Part shown: one piece after another, positions 21,419 through 30,171 of the stretch
How the letters are laid out: each line of letters starts with the position of its first letter
Numbering within the stretch: position 1 is the stretch's first letter
IMG/VR virus record: IMGVR_UViG_3300037246_003316
Location: 1-43,135 of that record
Length of the DNA: 43,135 nt
From: a virus
Strand: one strand, 5' to 3'
Program-made: the position numbers and the translations under genes
Notes under the pieces: generated by a model
Database searches by the model: none
What the model was told of the DNA's origin: nothing
The model's input: the letters and a program-made list of their open reading frames with translations, nothing else

Positions 21419-22053
21419 TGCAATTTGAAAAAATAAAACAGGCTATTATAACTGTTCTGGGTGTTGATGCAGATGGCAGATATAGGGTTGTTGGATATCA
21501 GAAGCAGACTGAAGATGCTGTTGATTTCAAGGATGAAGACCGTGTTGTTCAATTGTTTTATTCTGCGGGTGAATTCCCGCAAAGTGCCGCCGGTCTTAAT
21601 GGCCCATTTCAGCATCAAATAACATATCGTGTTGAAATGTCGGTCGCAAAAGCTGCTGAAGTGGATGTAGCGACTTTGACAAATCCTGCATCTACCGTGT
21701 TGCAACGTGCTCTGGCAATGCAATGCTTTATGGAATCTTCCGCGCTTGCTGATGCCGCCTGGGATGAAATGGCCGGTATTATCTTTAAGGTTTTGACCGA
21801 TGCCAGGAATATTGATTTTGGTCTGGGAAAAGGTGAGTTATCAAATCGTTGGGTTAACCAACTGAAAAAAGATGAACCTGTCACAGATGGCGAATTTGCT
21901 ATCATAACTGGGTCAATGATATTGACCTGCCAGGCAGAGGAAGTTGCCTTGGGTGATGATTCTGGTGTGATAGATCCGAAAACTATTAAGACTGTCATCG
22001 ATATTGAAGATGATGATAATGAACAGACTGCAGTTGAACAGGAAACTACGTGA
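21415..22053 (+). CDS. Probable tail terminator/minor tail protein, 212 aa
   Basis: It lies directly before the tail sheath gene, the place of the tail terminator in myoviruses. It begins FEKIKQAIITVLGVDADGRY, then has a central beta segment (HQITYRVEMSVAKAAEVD) and a helical AWDEMAGIIFKVLTDARN, followed by an acidic C-terminus (DIEDDDNEQTAVEQE). The order of strand-helix elements fits the terminator family, but similarity is weak by eye. ATGATG at the start leaves a one-codon ambiguity. Confidence 0.55.
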   Translation: MMQFEKIKQAIITVLGVDADGRYRVVGYQKQTEDAVDFKDEDRVVQLFYSAGEFPQSAAGLNGPFQHQITYRVEMSVAKAAEVDVATLTNPASTVLQRALAMQCFMESSALADAAWDEMAGIIFKVLTDARNIDFGLGKGELSNRWVNQLKKDEPVTDGEFAIITGSMILTCQAEEVALGDDSGVIDPKTIKTVIDIEDDDNEQTAVEQETT

Positions 22054-22071
22054 TAAAAAAGGGAGGAAGAT

Positions 22072-23634
22072 ATGTCCATTGAAGTGAATTCGCAAGCCGC
22101 CGGTGTGGGAACGGGACTGAAAAATGTGACGTTCGTGCCAATTGCGGAAAATGTACCAAGAAAAAATCTGATTATTGCCACTTATGACCCGGCAAAAACT
22201 GCTGTGGTCGATGAAGTGCCGGTGAGGGTATTGAGTCCTGAAGATGTCGGTGATAAGTTCGGCTTCGGATTTATGGCACACAGAATGGCAGTGCAGTCAT
22301 TCAATGGTTCAGGTGGTATTGAAACATATATTCAGCCACAATCTGAAGAAGGTGGTGCTGTAGTAGCAGAGGGTGAAATTGATTTCGCCGGATCCACTGG
22401 TGTATTGGCTGGCACTATCAATCTCTATATTTCCGGTCTGTCTGTTCCTGTAACGATATCAGCTGCGGCAACGGTTGAAGAGATTGCTGATGCTGTGGTA
22501 GCCAAAATAAACGCTGAAAAGGAATTACCGATTACTGCGGCAAAAACGGCTGTTACTTTTGAGGTCGTTACCACTGCCAAATCGAAAGGGCCCTGGGGTA
22601 ATGATATCAGCATCAAGTTCAATCTTGGTGTCGGTGATGAACTCCCAACTGGTCTGATTGCTGCGGTGACTCCAATGGCAAGCGGTGCCGGTATACCGAC
22701 AATGGCTGATGCTCTCGACGGCCTTGGTACTGGCGACGATGCAAATGAACAATTCTTTACCGATGTTGTCCACGGTTATGGACAGGACAGCACGACCTTG
22801 GATGCTATCAGTGCTTATGTTGGCGAGGGCAACGAACTTCTGGGTCTATATGATGACGTTGTGGCACGACCATTCAGGGTGCTGACCGGCGATGTTGCAC
22901 CCGGTAGTTCAGGCCTTACAGATTTGCAGGTTCTGGCTGATGCCAGAAAGCAGGATAGGGCAAACGGTGTCATCGCTGTTCCAGGATCACCAAGTCATCC
23001 TTCAGAGATTGCCGCGCTTGCAATGGGTCATCTGTCAAGGATAAACCAGGACAGGGCTGCGCAGAGTGGTATTGATATCTTCCTGTCAGGTATACGTCCA
23101 GGTGAAAAGGCCGACAGGTGGACATCAGACTATGACAACAGGGATATCGCCGTGAAAGGTGGAATAAGCCCGACGCGTGTGAAGTCCGGGGCAAATGTTT
23201 TTATGCAGAACATGGTCACTTTCTACAGGCCTGACAGTGTTCCCGTTTCTTCCAATTCATACCGGTCCATGCGTAACATTGGCATTCTTCAGAATGTCGC
23301 ATTCAATGTCAGACGTGTGGCCGAAAGTGAAAAGTGGCAGGGTATATTCATTGTCGCTGATGTCGGTGCTGTGACAAGCACTGTTGACAGGACAAAGGCC
23401 CGTGACATTAATTCATGGAAGGATGACCTGATGGCGCTGGCACGTGAATTTGAGGCAAAGGGCTGGATATTTGCTTCATCATTTACGATCGATGAACTTA
23501 AAAAGTCCGATTCGGTTGTCATAAGGGCTGGCGGAACAGGGTTCGACAGTACACTTTCCATCATTCTTTCCGGTGAAGGTGGAATCCTCGACACAACAAT
23601 TCAACACGACACTAGCATTGCTGTGTTCGTATAA
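22072..23634 (+). CDS. Contractile tail sheath protein (Mu gpL type)
   Basis: 520 aa. The C-terminal sheath domain is clear: SEKWQGIFIVADVGAVTSTV, WKDDLMALAREFEAKGWIF and TLSIILSGEGGILDTTIQHD. The N-terminal ENVPRKNLIIATYDP and central DVVARPFRVLTG...LADARKQDRANGVIAVPGSP also match the Mu-like sheath family. Ribosome site GGGAGG. It contracts to drive the tube through the envelope, and so marks the phage as a myovirus. Confidence 0.9.
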   Translation: MSIEVNSQAAGVGTGLKNVTFVPIAENVPRKNLIIATYDPAKTAVVDEVPVRVLSPEDVGDKFGFGFMAHRMAVQSFNGSGGIETYIQPQSEEGGAVVAEGEIDFAGSTGVLAGTINLYISGLSVPVTISAAATVEEIADAVVAKINAEKELPITAAKTAVTFEVVTTAKSKGPWGNDISIKFNLGVGDELPTGLIAAVTPMASGAGIPTMADALDGLGTGDDANEQFFTDVVHGYGQDSTTLDAISAYVGEGNELLGLYDDVVARPFRVLTGDVAPGSSGLTDLQVLADARKQDRANGVIAVPGSPSHPSEIAALAMGHLSRINQDRAAQSGIDIFLSGIRPGEKADRWTSDYDNRDIAVKGGISPTRVKSGANVFMQNMVTFYRPDSVPVSSNSYRSMRNIGILQNVAFNVRRVAESEKWQGIFIVADVGAVTSTVDRTKARDINSWKDDLMALAREFEAKGWIFASSFTIDELKKSDSVVIRAGGTGFDSTLSIILSGEGGILDTTIQHDTSIAVFV

Positions 23635-23652
23635 AATCAGGAGGTATTTGCA

Positions 23653-24039
23653 ATGGTAACTGGATCACTTAGAGGAACGGTCATTGATGGTATACCTTTC
23701 TTGCCGGCATTTGACACAAATGTGACGCTGAATCTATCGCCTATTGAAAAAGAAGGTATTCCAACACCGGGCCGAACGGCATTCAAGCACACACTTCGTT
23801 CGCCCAACGCAGAAGGTGTGGTCCTGATCGCAGACGCGGCGGAACAGGAACTTCTGCGGCAGATATCGGAAAGGCTGGACAGCTATCCATTAACAATGGA
23901 ACTTGCCAATGGCGATATCTGGCGGACTACCGGTCAGATCAATTTTGAAAGTGCTGAGACAGAGGAAAGCAGGGCCACGGTCATGTTTATTCCTGATAGA
24001 AGCCGTGACGCATGGGCTTTGTTCGCTTCAGGTGCTTAA
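23653..24039 (+). CDS. Tail tube protein (Mu gpM type)
   Basis: 128 aa, immediately after the sheath. The pattern GSLRGTVIDGIPFLPAFDTN, VVLIADAAEQELLRQISERL and NGDIWRTTGQINFESAETEE matches the Mu-type tube family. AGGAGG precedes the ATG. Stacked hexamers form the inner tube. A 12-bp palindrome follows the stop. Confidence 0.88.
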   Translation: MVTGSLRGTVIDGIPFLPAFDTNVTLNLSPIEKEGIPTPGRTAFKHTLRSPNAEGVVLIADAAEQELLRQISERLDSYPLTMELANGDIWRTTGQINFESAETEESRATVMFIPDRSRDAWALFASGA

Positions 24040-24042
24040 ACA

Positions 24043-24054
24043 GCCGCTAGCGGC
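24043..24054. terminator. Palindrome GCCGCTAGCGGC after the tail tube gene
   Basis: A perfect 12-bp palindrome three bases after the tube stop codon. The same 12-mer occurs at 34712-34723, again directly after a stop. No T run follows, so it may be a weak attenuator, an RNA-end stabiliser or a protein site rather than a true terminator. Confidence 0.4.
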
Positions 24055-24081
24055 ATAATTGAGATATAAAAGGAGTTCTTT

Positions 24082-24534
24082 ATGAGCACTGGAAAAGTTA
24101 CGAAATTGACAATATCTGAAGAGTCGGCAAGGTCACAGATGGACATCTTCTTTGATTATTATGAGATCGACTCCGCGAATGTCGGAGGCGGTGAGAATGC
24201 ACAGGACATATTCGAATCCACTGTGGATAGATTGGTCGATGCGATCCGTAAAGGGCGAGTAGAGATTGTTGAAAACGAAGATGGTCTTATCGTTAAGCAG
24301 ACATTGAAAACAGTAAAAAAGGTCGGTGAAAATCAGGTTTCCATTCTTGAATATAAAGAAATATCCGGTGCGGCCAAGGATGCGATGAAGCATAAAAAAG
24401 AAACAGATCATTATGGTCGCATTCATGCAATGCTCGGTAATCTTTCCGGTGCAGGTGAAGCTGCTATCAGATCACTGAGGGGGGTCGATATGTCTATTTC
24501 AGAATGTATCGGCGTTCTATTTCTTAAGGTCTGA
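24082..24534 (+). CDS. Tail assembly chaperone (gp41-like, short form)
   Basis: 150 aa between tube and tape measure, the fixed place for tail assembly chaperones. AGGAG precedes the ATG. The product (QMDIFFDYYEIDSANVGG, DIFESTVDRLVDAIRKGRVE, AMKHKKETDHYGRIHAMLGN) matches the Mu gp41-like pattern. Near its end AGG GGG GTC offers a run of six G where ribosomes can slip into the downstream frame to make a longer form. Confidence 0.75.
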   Translation: MSTGKVTKLTISEESARSQMDIFFDYYEIDSANVGGGENAQDIFESTVDRLVDAIRKGRVEIVENEDGLIVKQTLKTVKKVGENQVSILEYKEISGAAKDAMKHKKETDHYGRIHAMLGNLSGAGEAAIRSLRGVDMSISECIGVLFLKV

Positions 24535-24691
24535 TATAACTGGCAGGATGGACCAATGGGAATGCAATCTTTTTTATCGTCGTGTTCAGCCATCTGAAAT
24601 ACTTGCCATGACTTTCCATGGAATGCGAAAATGGAATGAATATCATCTGGTTTTAAGTAAAGAAGAAAAAGCTGCTTGCGAAGGAAAATAA
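24482..24691 (+). CDS. Tail chaperone extension, reached by a probable -2 frameshift
   Basis: From the G run at 24479-24484 the -2 frame is open: GSICLFQNVSAFYFLRSDIT then GRMDQWECNLFYRRVQPSEI to the stop at 24689-24691, two bases before the tape measure start. An ATG at 24548 could also start a 47-aa peptide, but it lacks a ribosome site. Mu-like phages are known to use a -2 shift on a G-rich slippery site for this pair; occurrence here is inferred. Confidence 0.65.
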   Translation, partial: GSICLFQNVSAFYFLRSDITGRMDQWECNLFYRRVQPSEILAMTFHGMRKWNEYHLVLSKEEKAACEGK

Positions 24692-24692
24692 T

Positions 24693-26492
24693 ATGCCTGA
24701 TTTTTCGGTTGCTACTACATTTTTTGGGAAAGACAAGGTCAGCCAGGTCTTCAAAACTATGGGATTCAATGGCGAAAGATTCGGCAAAGATGCAACCCTT
24801 GCTTTTCGTAAGGCTTCGCGATCGGCTTCCCGTTTTGGCGATGTGACCAAAGGTATTCTGACTGCTGGGATTATCAATAAGGCAATCGGTGGACTATCTC
24901 GTGGGGTTCGAAGTATAACGCAGCAATTTATTGAATTCGACGATGCCATTGTTGGTGCGACAGCCCGTTTCAAAGATATCGGGCCGGATGCGGCCAATTT
25001 CAATGAACAGCTTAAAATTCTGAAAGACCGTGCCAGGGATGCCGGTGCTACCACAGAATTCACTGCTGCACAGGCAGCAAGTGCCCTGAACTTCCTGGCT
25101 AAAGCAGGATTCAATTCTGTTGAGGCTATGGGTTCCCTCAATTCCATGATAAATCTTGCAACAGCTTCGGGTGAGGAATTTGCCACAGTTGCTGATTTTT
25201 CAAGTGACCTGCTGGGTGCATTTGGTCTTGCTGTGGATGATAGTGCCCAGAAAATCAAAAACCTGGAACGATTGAACAATGTTCTGGTCAAGTCAGCAAA
25301 TACTGCCAACGTCACAATTGAAACCATGTTCGAAACAATGAAAGATGCTGCACCGATAGGAACAAAGCTTGGCATAAGCCTTGAAGAAGTAGCGGCTGCA
25401 ACTGCATTTTTGGGGGGCGTAGGAATCAAGGGTTCAAAGGCCGCAACAGCTTTGAAAAATTCCTTCCTGAATCTAGCGGCACTACCAAAGAAAACAGCTG
25501 ATGCGCTGGCTGAGATTAATGTGACTGTCGATGATGGGACAGGAAACATGAAGAAATTTTCAACCGTTATATCCGAAATAGGCACAAGCCTTAAAGGGGT
25601 AGGCACACTAAAAACTGCCAGGGTACTTGATGCTATATTCGGGAAACGGGCGATTGCAGGAGCCGCAAATCTTATGGATGGTGTTGCGGCTCTCAATGCT
25701 TTTGAAAAATCACTGCTCGATGCTGACGGTGTAGCACAAAGAACTGCAGATCGACTCAGGCAATCTTTGGGTAACAGGTTGAAGGCTTTGGGATCAGCAG
25801 CTACAGAATTTGGTTTTAAGTTTCTTGACGCATTTCAAGTGGATGGCAAGCAAGGTATTGATGCACTAACAAATGCAATCAGAGCATTTGACCCAACGCC
25901 TATCATCGATGGTCTGAAGACAGCTTTCAAATTCACCAAATTATTGTTGAATGTCATTGAACCGTTTATTCCCTTATTGCCTGTCCTTATTGGCATGTGG
26001 CTTTCTTATGGCGCTGCTGTGAAGGGTGTTGCAGCCTTTCAGGCAATAAAAGGTTTGATTATATTTGTTGGATTATTGAAACAAACAACTACTGTGATGG
26101 GTATACTGAATGCTGTCATGCTTGCCAATCCCGTGGGTGCAATCGTGGTTGGCGTCGGTCTTCTGATAGGTGCACTGATATTATTGGTAAAACATTGGGA
26201 TAAAGTAAAAGCAGCAATAGGCGGGGCTTTTAGTAAAATAACATCAGTGGGTAGTAGGGGTGGACTTTTTGGGTCTGGAAGAGAAGTTGGAAGTGATTCT
26301 GTCAGAGAATCCGGTAACAATGAAAGTAGTGCATCTCCAAAAATAATTCCACCAAATCGTGAGGAAATAGCGGGAAGAAAAATGCAGTTCGAAGGTCAAT
26401 TGAATATCGCCGGTGCGCCATCCGGTTCGACTTTTGAAGATAAATCGACTGCGCCTTCACCTTTCAATGTGAATATGTTGGGTGCGAATTAA
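24693..26492 (+). CDS. Tail tape measure protein, 599 aa
   Basis: Directly follows the chaperone. The N-terminal half carries the TP901-type core (FIEFDDAIVGATARFKDIGP...GATTEFTAAQAASALNFLAK, EEVAAATAFLGGVGIKGSKA). Hydrophobic segments occupy about 415-500 (PVGAIVVGVGLLIGALILLV), followed by a Ser/Gly-rich C-terminus. It sets tail length and helps DNA pass the membrane. At 599 residues the tail should be short, on the order of 90 nm by the usual 0.15 nm per residue rule. It overlaps the next gene by one base. Confidence 0.9.
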   Translation: MPDFSVATTFFGKDKVSQVFKTMGFNGERFGKDATLAFRKASRSASRFGDVTKGILTAGIINKAIGGLSRGVRSITQQFIEFDDAIVGATARFKDIGPDAANFNEQLKILKDRARDAGATTEFTAAQAASALNFLAKAGFNSVEAMGSLNSMINLATASGEEFATVADFSSDLLGAFGLAVDDSAQKIKNLERLNNVLVKSANTANVTIETMFETMKDAAPIGTKLGISLEEVAAATAFLGGVGIKGSKAATALKNSFLNLAALPKKTADALAEINVTVDDGTGNMKKFSTVISEIGTSLKGVGTLKTARVLDAIFGKRAIAGAANLMDGVAALNAFEKSLLDADGVAQRTADRLRQSLGNRLKALGSAATEFGFKFLDAFQVDGKQGIDALTNAIRAFDPTPIIDGLKTAFKFTKLLLNVIEPFIPLLPVLIGMWLSYGAAVKGVAAFQAIKGLIIFVGLLKQTTTVMGILNAVMLANPVGAIVVGVGLLIGALILLVKHWDKVKAAIGGAFSKITSVGSRGGLFGSGREVGSDSVRESGNNESSASPKIIPPNREEIAGRKMQFEGQLNIAGAPSGSTFEDKSTAPSPFNVNMLGAN

Positions 26493-27754
26493 TGACATGG
26501 GTTGACAGGGTCAGGCCTTCAATCGGCCTCACATCACCAGAGGGAAATGTCTTTGATGCTCTGTGGCGTGATGATGAGCGCAGCAAAGAAAAAAAGCTGG
26601 GAATATTTCAATTTCCGAAGATTAAGGGTGCCGAAATACAAGACCTTGAAATTGGGGCAACCAGCTATCCCCTGACTATTCTTTTTGATGGTCCCGATAA
26701 TGATATTGAATCCGAACGATTTTTCAAGGCCTGTGATGAACGTGGCACATGGGAGATAATTCATCCTGTAAAGGGCAATCTGGTGCTGCAGCTTGTTTCA
26801 GTCGGCGAACAGATAAGTCCAACCGAATCAGGGAATGTCACTGAATTCAACACAGTATGGCTTGAACCCAGTGAACGGGAATTCCGAAAATCTTCGGCAC
26901 AGCTAAAATCAGAAGTCATCAGCCAAATCGATACAGTTAATGATGTTGGTGGCGATCAACTGGATGCCAATGTTATTCAGGAAAAAGCTGAAGAGACAAA
27001 ATCTTTTGAACAGTCTATGAGAAATATGGTCGCGGCCGTCGATTCAAAGCTTAGTCCATTGTTTGAGAAAAGCGCCGAGATAAATGCACAGGTCCAATCC
27101 ATAAAAAGGGGCATAGATGTTGCAATCACATCGATCCCTTTTGATCTGCTTTCCATTGCAGGACAAGTTCAACAACTGATACAGCTTCCAGGTCTTGCGG
27201 TCAGGGACATCGGTGCCAGAATAAGCGCTTTCAGAAATTTGGCAGATACGATGTTTGGTCTGCGCCCAAATAGTCCGGCCAAAAAAAATCTGAATGTAGT
27301 ATCGGTTCAGGAAATTTCCCTGACATCGGTTGTGATAGGTTCATGTTTTGCTGCGGTCACAGGTGATCTGGCAAGTCGTTCGCAAGCTGTCACTCTGATA
27401 GATTCCATTGCCGATCTTTTCAGTGATGTAGTGAATGAGCTTGATGGAAGTCAGGAATTGTTCGGGGATGAAGGAATCGAATTTCAATATTTTTCACAAT
27501 CACAAACATACAGTGATACGGCTTTGCTTGTCGCAACGACTTTGTCGTATTTGTTGCGATCCTCTTTTGACCTGGTTGTTGAAAAAAGATTTACCCTGGA
27601 CCGGCAGCGGGCTCCGCTTGGAATAACTATAACAGAATATGGTGGACCTGGTGTTAATGACAGCAATCTTGACCTGTTTATTCAATCAAATGGTCTAAAA
27701 GGACAAGAAATCGCTATTCTACCGGCTGGAAGGGAAGTTGTTGTCTATATCTAA
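26492..27754 (+). CDS. DNA circulation/baseplate protein (Mu gpN type)
   Basis: 420 aa. The N-terminus WVDRVRPSIGLTSPEGNVFD, EIQDLEIGATSYPLTILFDG and FFKACDERGTWEIIHPVKG is the DNA-circularisation N-terminal domain shared with Mu gp43. The rest is helical. It is the standard gene between tape measure and baseplate hub. Structural role at the tail end near the hub is known in Mu; the circularisation name is historical. Confidence 0.85.
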   Translation: MTWVDRVRPSIGLTSPEGNVFDALWRDDERSKEKKLGIFQFPKIKGAEIQDLEIGATSYPLTILFDGPDNDIESERFFKACDERGTWEIIHPVKGNLVLQLVSVGEQISPTESGNVTEFNTVWLEPSEREFRKSSAQLKSEVISQIDTVNDVGGDQLDANVIQEKAEETKSFEQSMRNMVAAVDSKLSPLFEKSAEINAQVQSIKRGIDVAITSIPFDLLSIAGQVQQLIQLPGLAVRDIGARISAFRNLADTMFGLRPNSPAKKNLNVVSVQEISLTSVVIGSCFAAVTGDLASRSQAVTLIDSIADLFSDVVNELDGSQELFGDEGIEFQYFSQSQTYSDTALLVATTLSYLLRSSFDLVVEKRFTLDRQRAPLGITITEYGGPGVNDSNLDLFIQSNGLKGQEIAILPAGREVVVYI

Positions 27755-27823
27755 CTGTTTGCGCCATATTCGGCCTGTAGTAGATTTTTTCTGATTTTAA
27801 AGGGTAGGGCAAGGGTGATCTGA

Positions 27824-29080
27824 GTGCCAAAACCAGTTCCAGGCAAAAATTATACTGTAGCAGATGAAACAACTTTGTCCCAGGTCGCGGCACGGGCTTA
27901 TGGTGATTCCGTTTTCTGGCCTCGCATATTCAATGCCAATCAGTTCACATTAAAATCCACAGACCCTGACAGTGTATCCAGGGGCGAAATCCTTATTGTA
28001 CCGGTTCTATCTGAACGGGAACTTATCAGATCATCAATTGTTCAATCATCTATATCCGGCAAGGAAAAAGACGATCTCACTATTATAGTCAATGGCCGTG
28101 AAATAAAAACTATCGGTGCCAGGATCCTGCGGACGATGGACACAGCTTCGGATGCATGGAAAGCGACAGTCAAATGGGAACCCGGTGTTGATGCTTCACT
28201 GGATTCCAGATTAAGACCATACGCATATCCCTTGGCGCAAGCCTATATAGGGAATGAACTTCTGGTCAGCGGCCTTTTGTATAATACAAAACCAAAGTTG
28301 ACAAGTTCAGGAAGCCAGAATGAGATTGAAGGCTTTTCTTTTACTGCAGACGCAGTCGATTCTACATTAAAGCCGCCTTATGAAAAAAACAATGTTGACT
28401 TCCGGCAACGTGCCGAAGAACTGATTAAACCTTTGGGGATAAACGTAATCTTTGATGACGGTGTAAATCATGGTGGTGTTTTTGACCGTATTACTGCGCG
28501 TGAAGGCGATACAATTTTTCAACATTTGCTGGCACTTGCAACGCAGCGCAATTTTTTATTAAGTTCGACACCCAGTGGTGACCTTCTGGTCACCGTGGCA
28601 AAAATCACTAAGCCGGTTGCGACTCTGGAAGAAGGTCTTGGAAATATCCTTGATTTTAGTGCAACATTTGATGGCCGAAAAAGATTTAATGTTTATCGGG
28701 CACTTGGTAAATCTCCAAAAGGTAACAAGGTCGGTATTGCAAAAGATAATAGAGTCCCAAGGTCGCGATTTGTCACCTTTAATGCAAATGAAACAATCGA
28801 TGGTGATATTCAAAAAGTTGCTGAATGGCGCCGGTCAAAACAGTTGGCTGATGCGCTGACTATATCTTTGCCGGTTTCAAGCTGGTATGACCCGAATGGC
28901 AATCTATGGCGTGAAAATACTATGGTGGAGGTAATCAGCCCGACTTTGGGTATAGAAAAAGGCTTTACATTCCTGATTAAACAAGTAGAATATGTGCAAG
29001 AGAATTCCGGTCAACCTGCGACTTTGAGCATTGTGCCGCCGCAGGTTTATACCGGTGAAGCAATTATTGAACCGTGGTAG
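27824..29080 (+). CDS. Baseplate hub protein with N-terminal LysM (Mu gp44 type)
   Basis: GTG 27824 follows AAGGGTGATC. Residues 10-58 (YTVADETTLSQVAARAYGDS...FNANQF...GEILIVP) form a LysM-like segment. The remainder is the Mu gp44/T4 gp27-type hub, with SSWYDPNGNLWRENTMVEVI and FTFLIKQVEYVQENSG near the end. It forms the trimeric ring under the tube and holds the spike. The LysM may help peptidoglycan contact or position the hub. Confidence 0.85.
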   Translation: MPKPVPGKNYTVADETTLSQVAARAYGDSVFWPRIFNANQFTLKSTDPDSVSRGEILIVPVLSERELIRSSIVQSSISGKEKDDLTIIVNGREIKTIGARILRTMDTASDAWKATVKWEPGVDASLDSRLRPYAYPLAQAYIGNELLVSGLLYNTKPKLTSSGSQNEIEGFSFTADAVDSTLKPPYEKNNVDFRQRAEELIKPLGINVIFDDGVNHGGVFDRITAREGDTIFQHLLALATQRNFLLSSTPSGDLLVTVAKITKPVATLEEGLGNILDFSATFDGRKRFNVYRALGKSPKGNKVGIAKDNRVPRSRFVTFNANETIDGDIQKVAEWRRSKQLADALTISLPVSSWYDPNGNLWRENTMVEVISPTLGIEKGFTFLIKQVEYVQENSGQPATLSIVPPQVYTGEAIIEPW

Positions 29081-29093
29081 GGGGGCAGTTAAA

Positions 29094-29159
29094 TTGCGAC
29101 ATTATTTGTATGGATATATTTTTATATCATATTTGTTTCCAGTGTATGCGGTTGGATAA
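29094..29159 (+). CDS. Possible 21-aa hydrophobic peptide
   Basis: TTG 29094 lies after TAGGGGGGCAG and encodes LRHYLYGYIFISYLFPVYA plus VG, ending seven bases before the spike gene. Composition resembles a bare membrane helix. It may be a leader that couples the hub and spike genes, or chance. Confidence 0.25.
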   Translation: MRHYLYGYIFISYLFPVYAVG

Positions 29160-29165
29160 AATTAT

Positions 29166-29726
29166 ATGAAAACTGGCGTAATAGTAGGTATAGAAAAAGG
29201 CGAGAACAGGGACGGCGAAAATAAACGATTGCTTTTGTCGGTGGAAATATCAGATCCTGATGATGTGCAGATTGTTGAATTGATACTTCCTTTCGGTTTA
29301 GATGTTTATCCTCCCGTAGGTTCAAAAGTATTTTTGGATAAAGCCGGGGAATCTTACAAGATATGTATGGCGGTGGATGATGGCATTGGCCCAAACACTG
29401 AGGAAGGCGAAAGCATTGTCTATTCTGTTTCTGAAGGCGCCATTGTTGCCCGTACATATTACAAGAATAACGGTGACATCGAAATTGAATCTGTTGGTGG
29501 TGGTTTTGTAAATATCAGAAAAGATGGTTCGGTCGAGGTCAATGGTGATAGCGATTTCATGGTCAGATTTTCGGCGTTGCAAACAGCTTTTAATCAGTTA
29601 AAATCTGATTTTGATACTCATATTCATAGCGGTGTTGTGACTGGTGGTAGTAATACTTCTGTACCAACTGCTACTTCATCGGCAGATATTGATCCTGCAA
29701 AGATAGATAATGTCAAGACAAATTGA
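29166..29726 (+). CDS. Baseplate spike/assembly protein V (Mu gp45 type)
   Basis: 186 aa. An OB-like N-terminal domain (TGVIVGIEKGENRDGENKRL, ILPFGLDVYPPVGSKVFLDK) is followed by a repeated beta section and the tip sequence DTHIHSGVVTGGSNTSVPT. The HxH pair is the known metal-binding motif at the apex of such spikes. It is the membrane-piercing trimer under the hub. No strong ribosome site is present. Confidence 0.85.
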   Translation: MKTGVIVGIEKGENRDGENKRLLLSVEISDPDDVQIVELILPFGLDVYPPVGSKVFLDKAGESYKICMAVDDGIGPNTEEGESIVYSVSEGAIVARTYYKNNGDIEIESVGGGFVNIRKDGSVEVNGDSDFMVRFSALQTAFNQLKSDFDTHIHSGVVTGGSNTSVPTATSSADIDPAKIDNVKTN

Positions 29727-29733
29727 GGCTTAG

Positions 29734-30171
29734 ATGACTGATATTTTTTCAGGCGACCCGGCCTTGGTTTTGGGTGCAAATGGTTCTTCCCTTGTTTTCA
29801 AAGGCGGTCAGCCTGTGATGGACCAAGGTTTGGAAAATTTGTCTTTGATATCTTTGTTTACCGAGCCTGGCTGGTATGGGAATGTCTTTCTTGCAGAACC
29901 CGATCAAAAAATAGGCAGCGATTTCATGGCGTCAACTGAAGGGCCCATCACTGTCACCACTTTGAACAATGTCAGGCAGGCAGCTGATAAAGCCTTGGAA
30001 AATCCTGCCTACGGAAAAAGAATAATCGAGGTCTTGAATCCAAATAGTCATAACCTAAGTGTTTTAATAACTAATCAGCCGCCTGGACAGGATGTGCAGG
30101 CACTATTATTGACCCGTAATGGCCTGAACTGGCTGAATCAGGCCGACAATCCTGCAAATAGGAGAATATAA
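29734..30171 (+). CDS. Baseplate wedge protein, Mu gp46 family
   Basis: 145 aa. EPGWYGNVFLAEPDQKIGSD and NNVRQAADKALEN match the gp46/phage protein GP46 family (related to gpW/gp25). It overlaps the start of the J-type wedge by one base, the normal gene pair. It joins the sheath base to the wedge. Confidence 0.85.
   Translation: MTDIFSGDPALVLGANGSSLVFKGGQPVMDQGLENLSLISLFTEPGWYGNVFLAEPDQKIGSDFMASTEGPITVTTLNNVRQAADKALENPAYGKRIIEVLNPNSHNLSVLITNQPPGQDVQALLLTRNGLNWLNQADNPANRRI

Noticed and set aside
24653-25696. Long minus-strand open frame of 347 codons
   Set aside because: It is antisense to the tape measure gene, has Ser/Ala/Pro-rich composition typical of shadows, and no ribosome site or domain.
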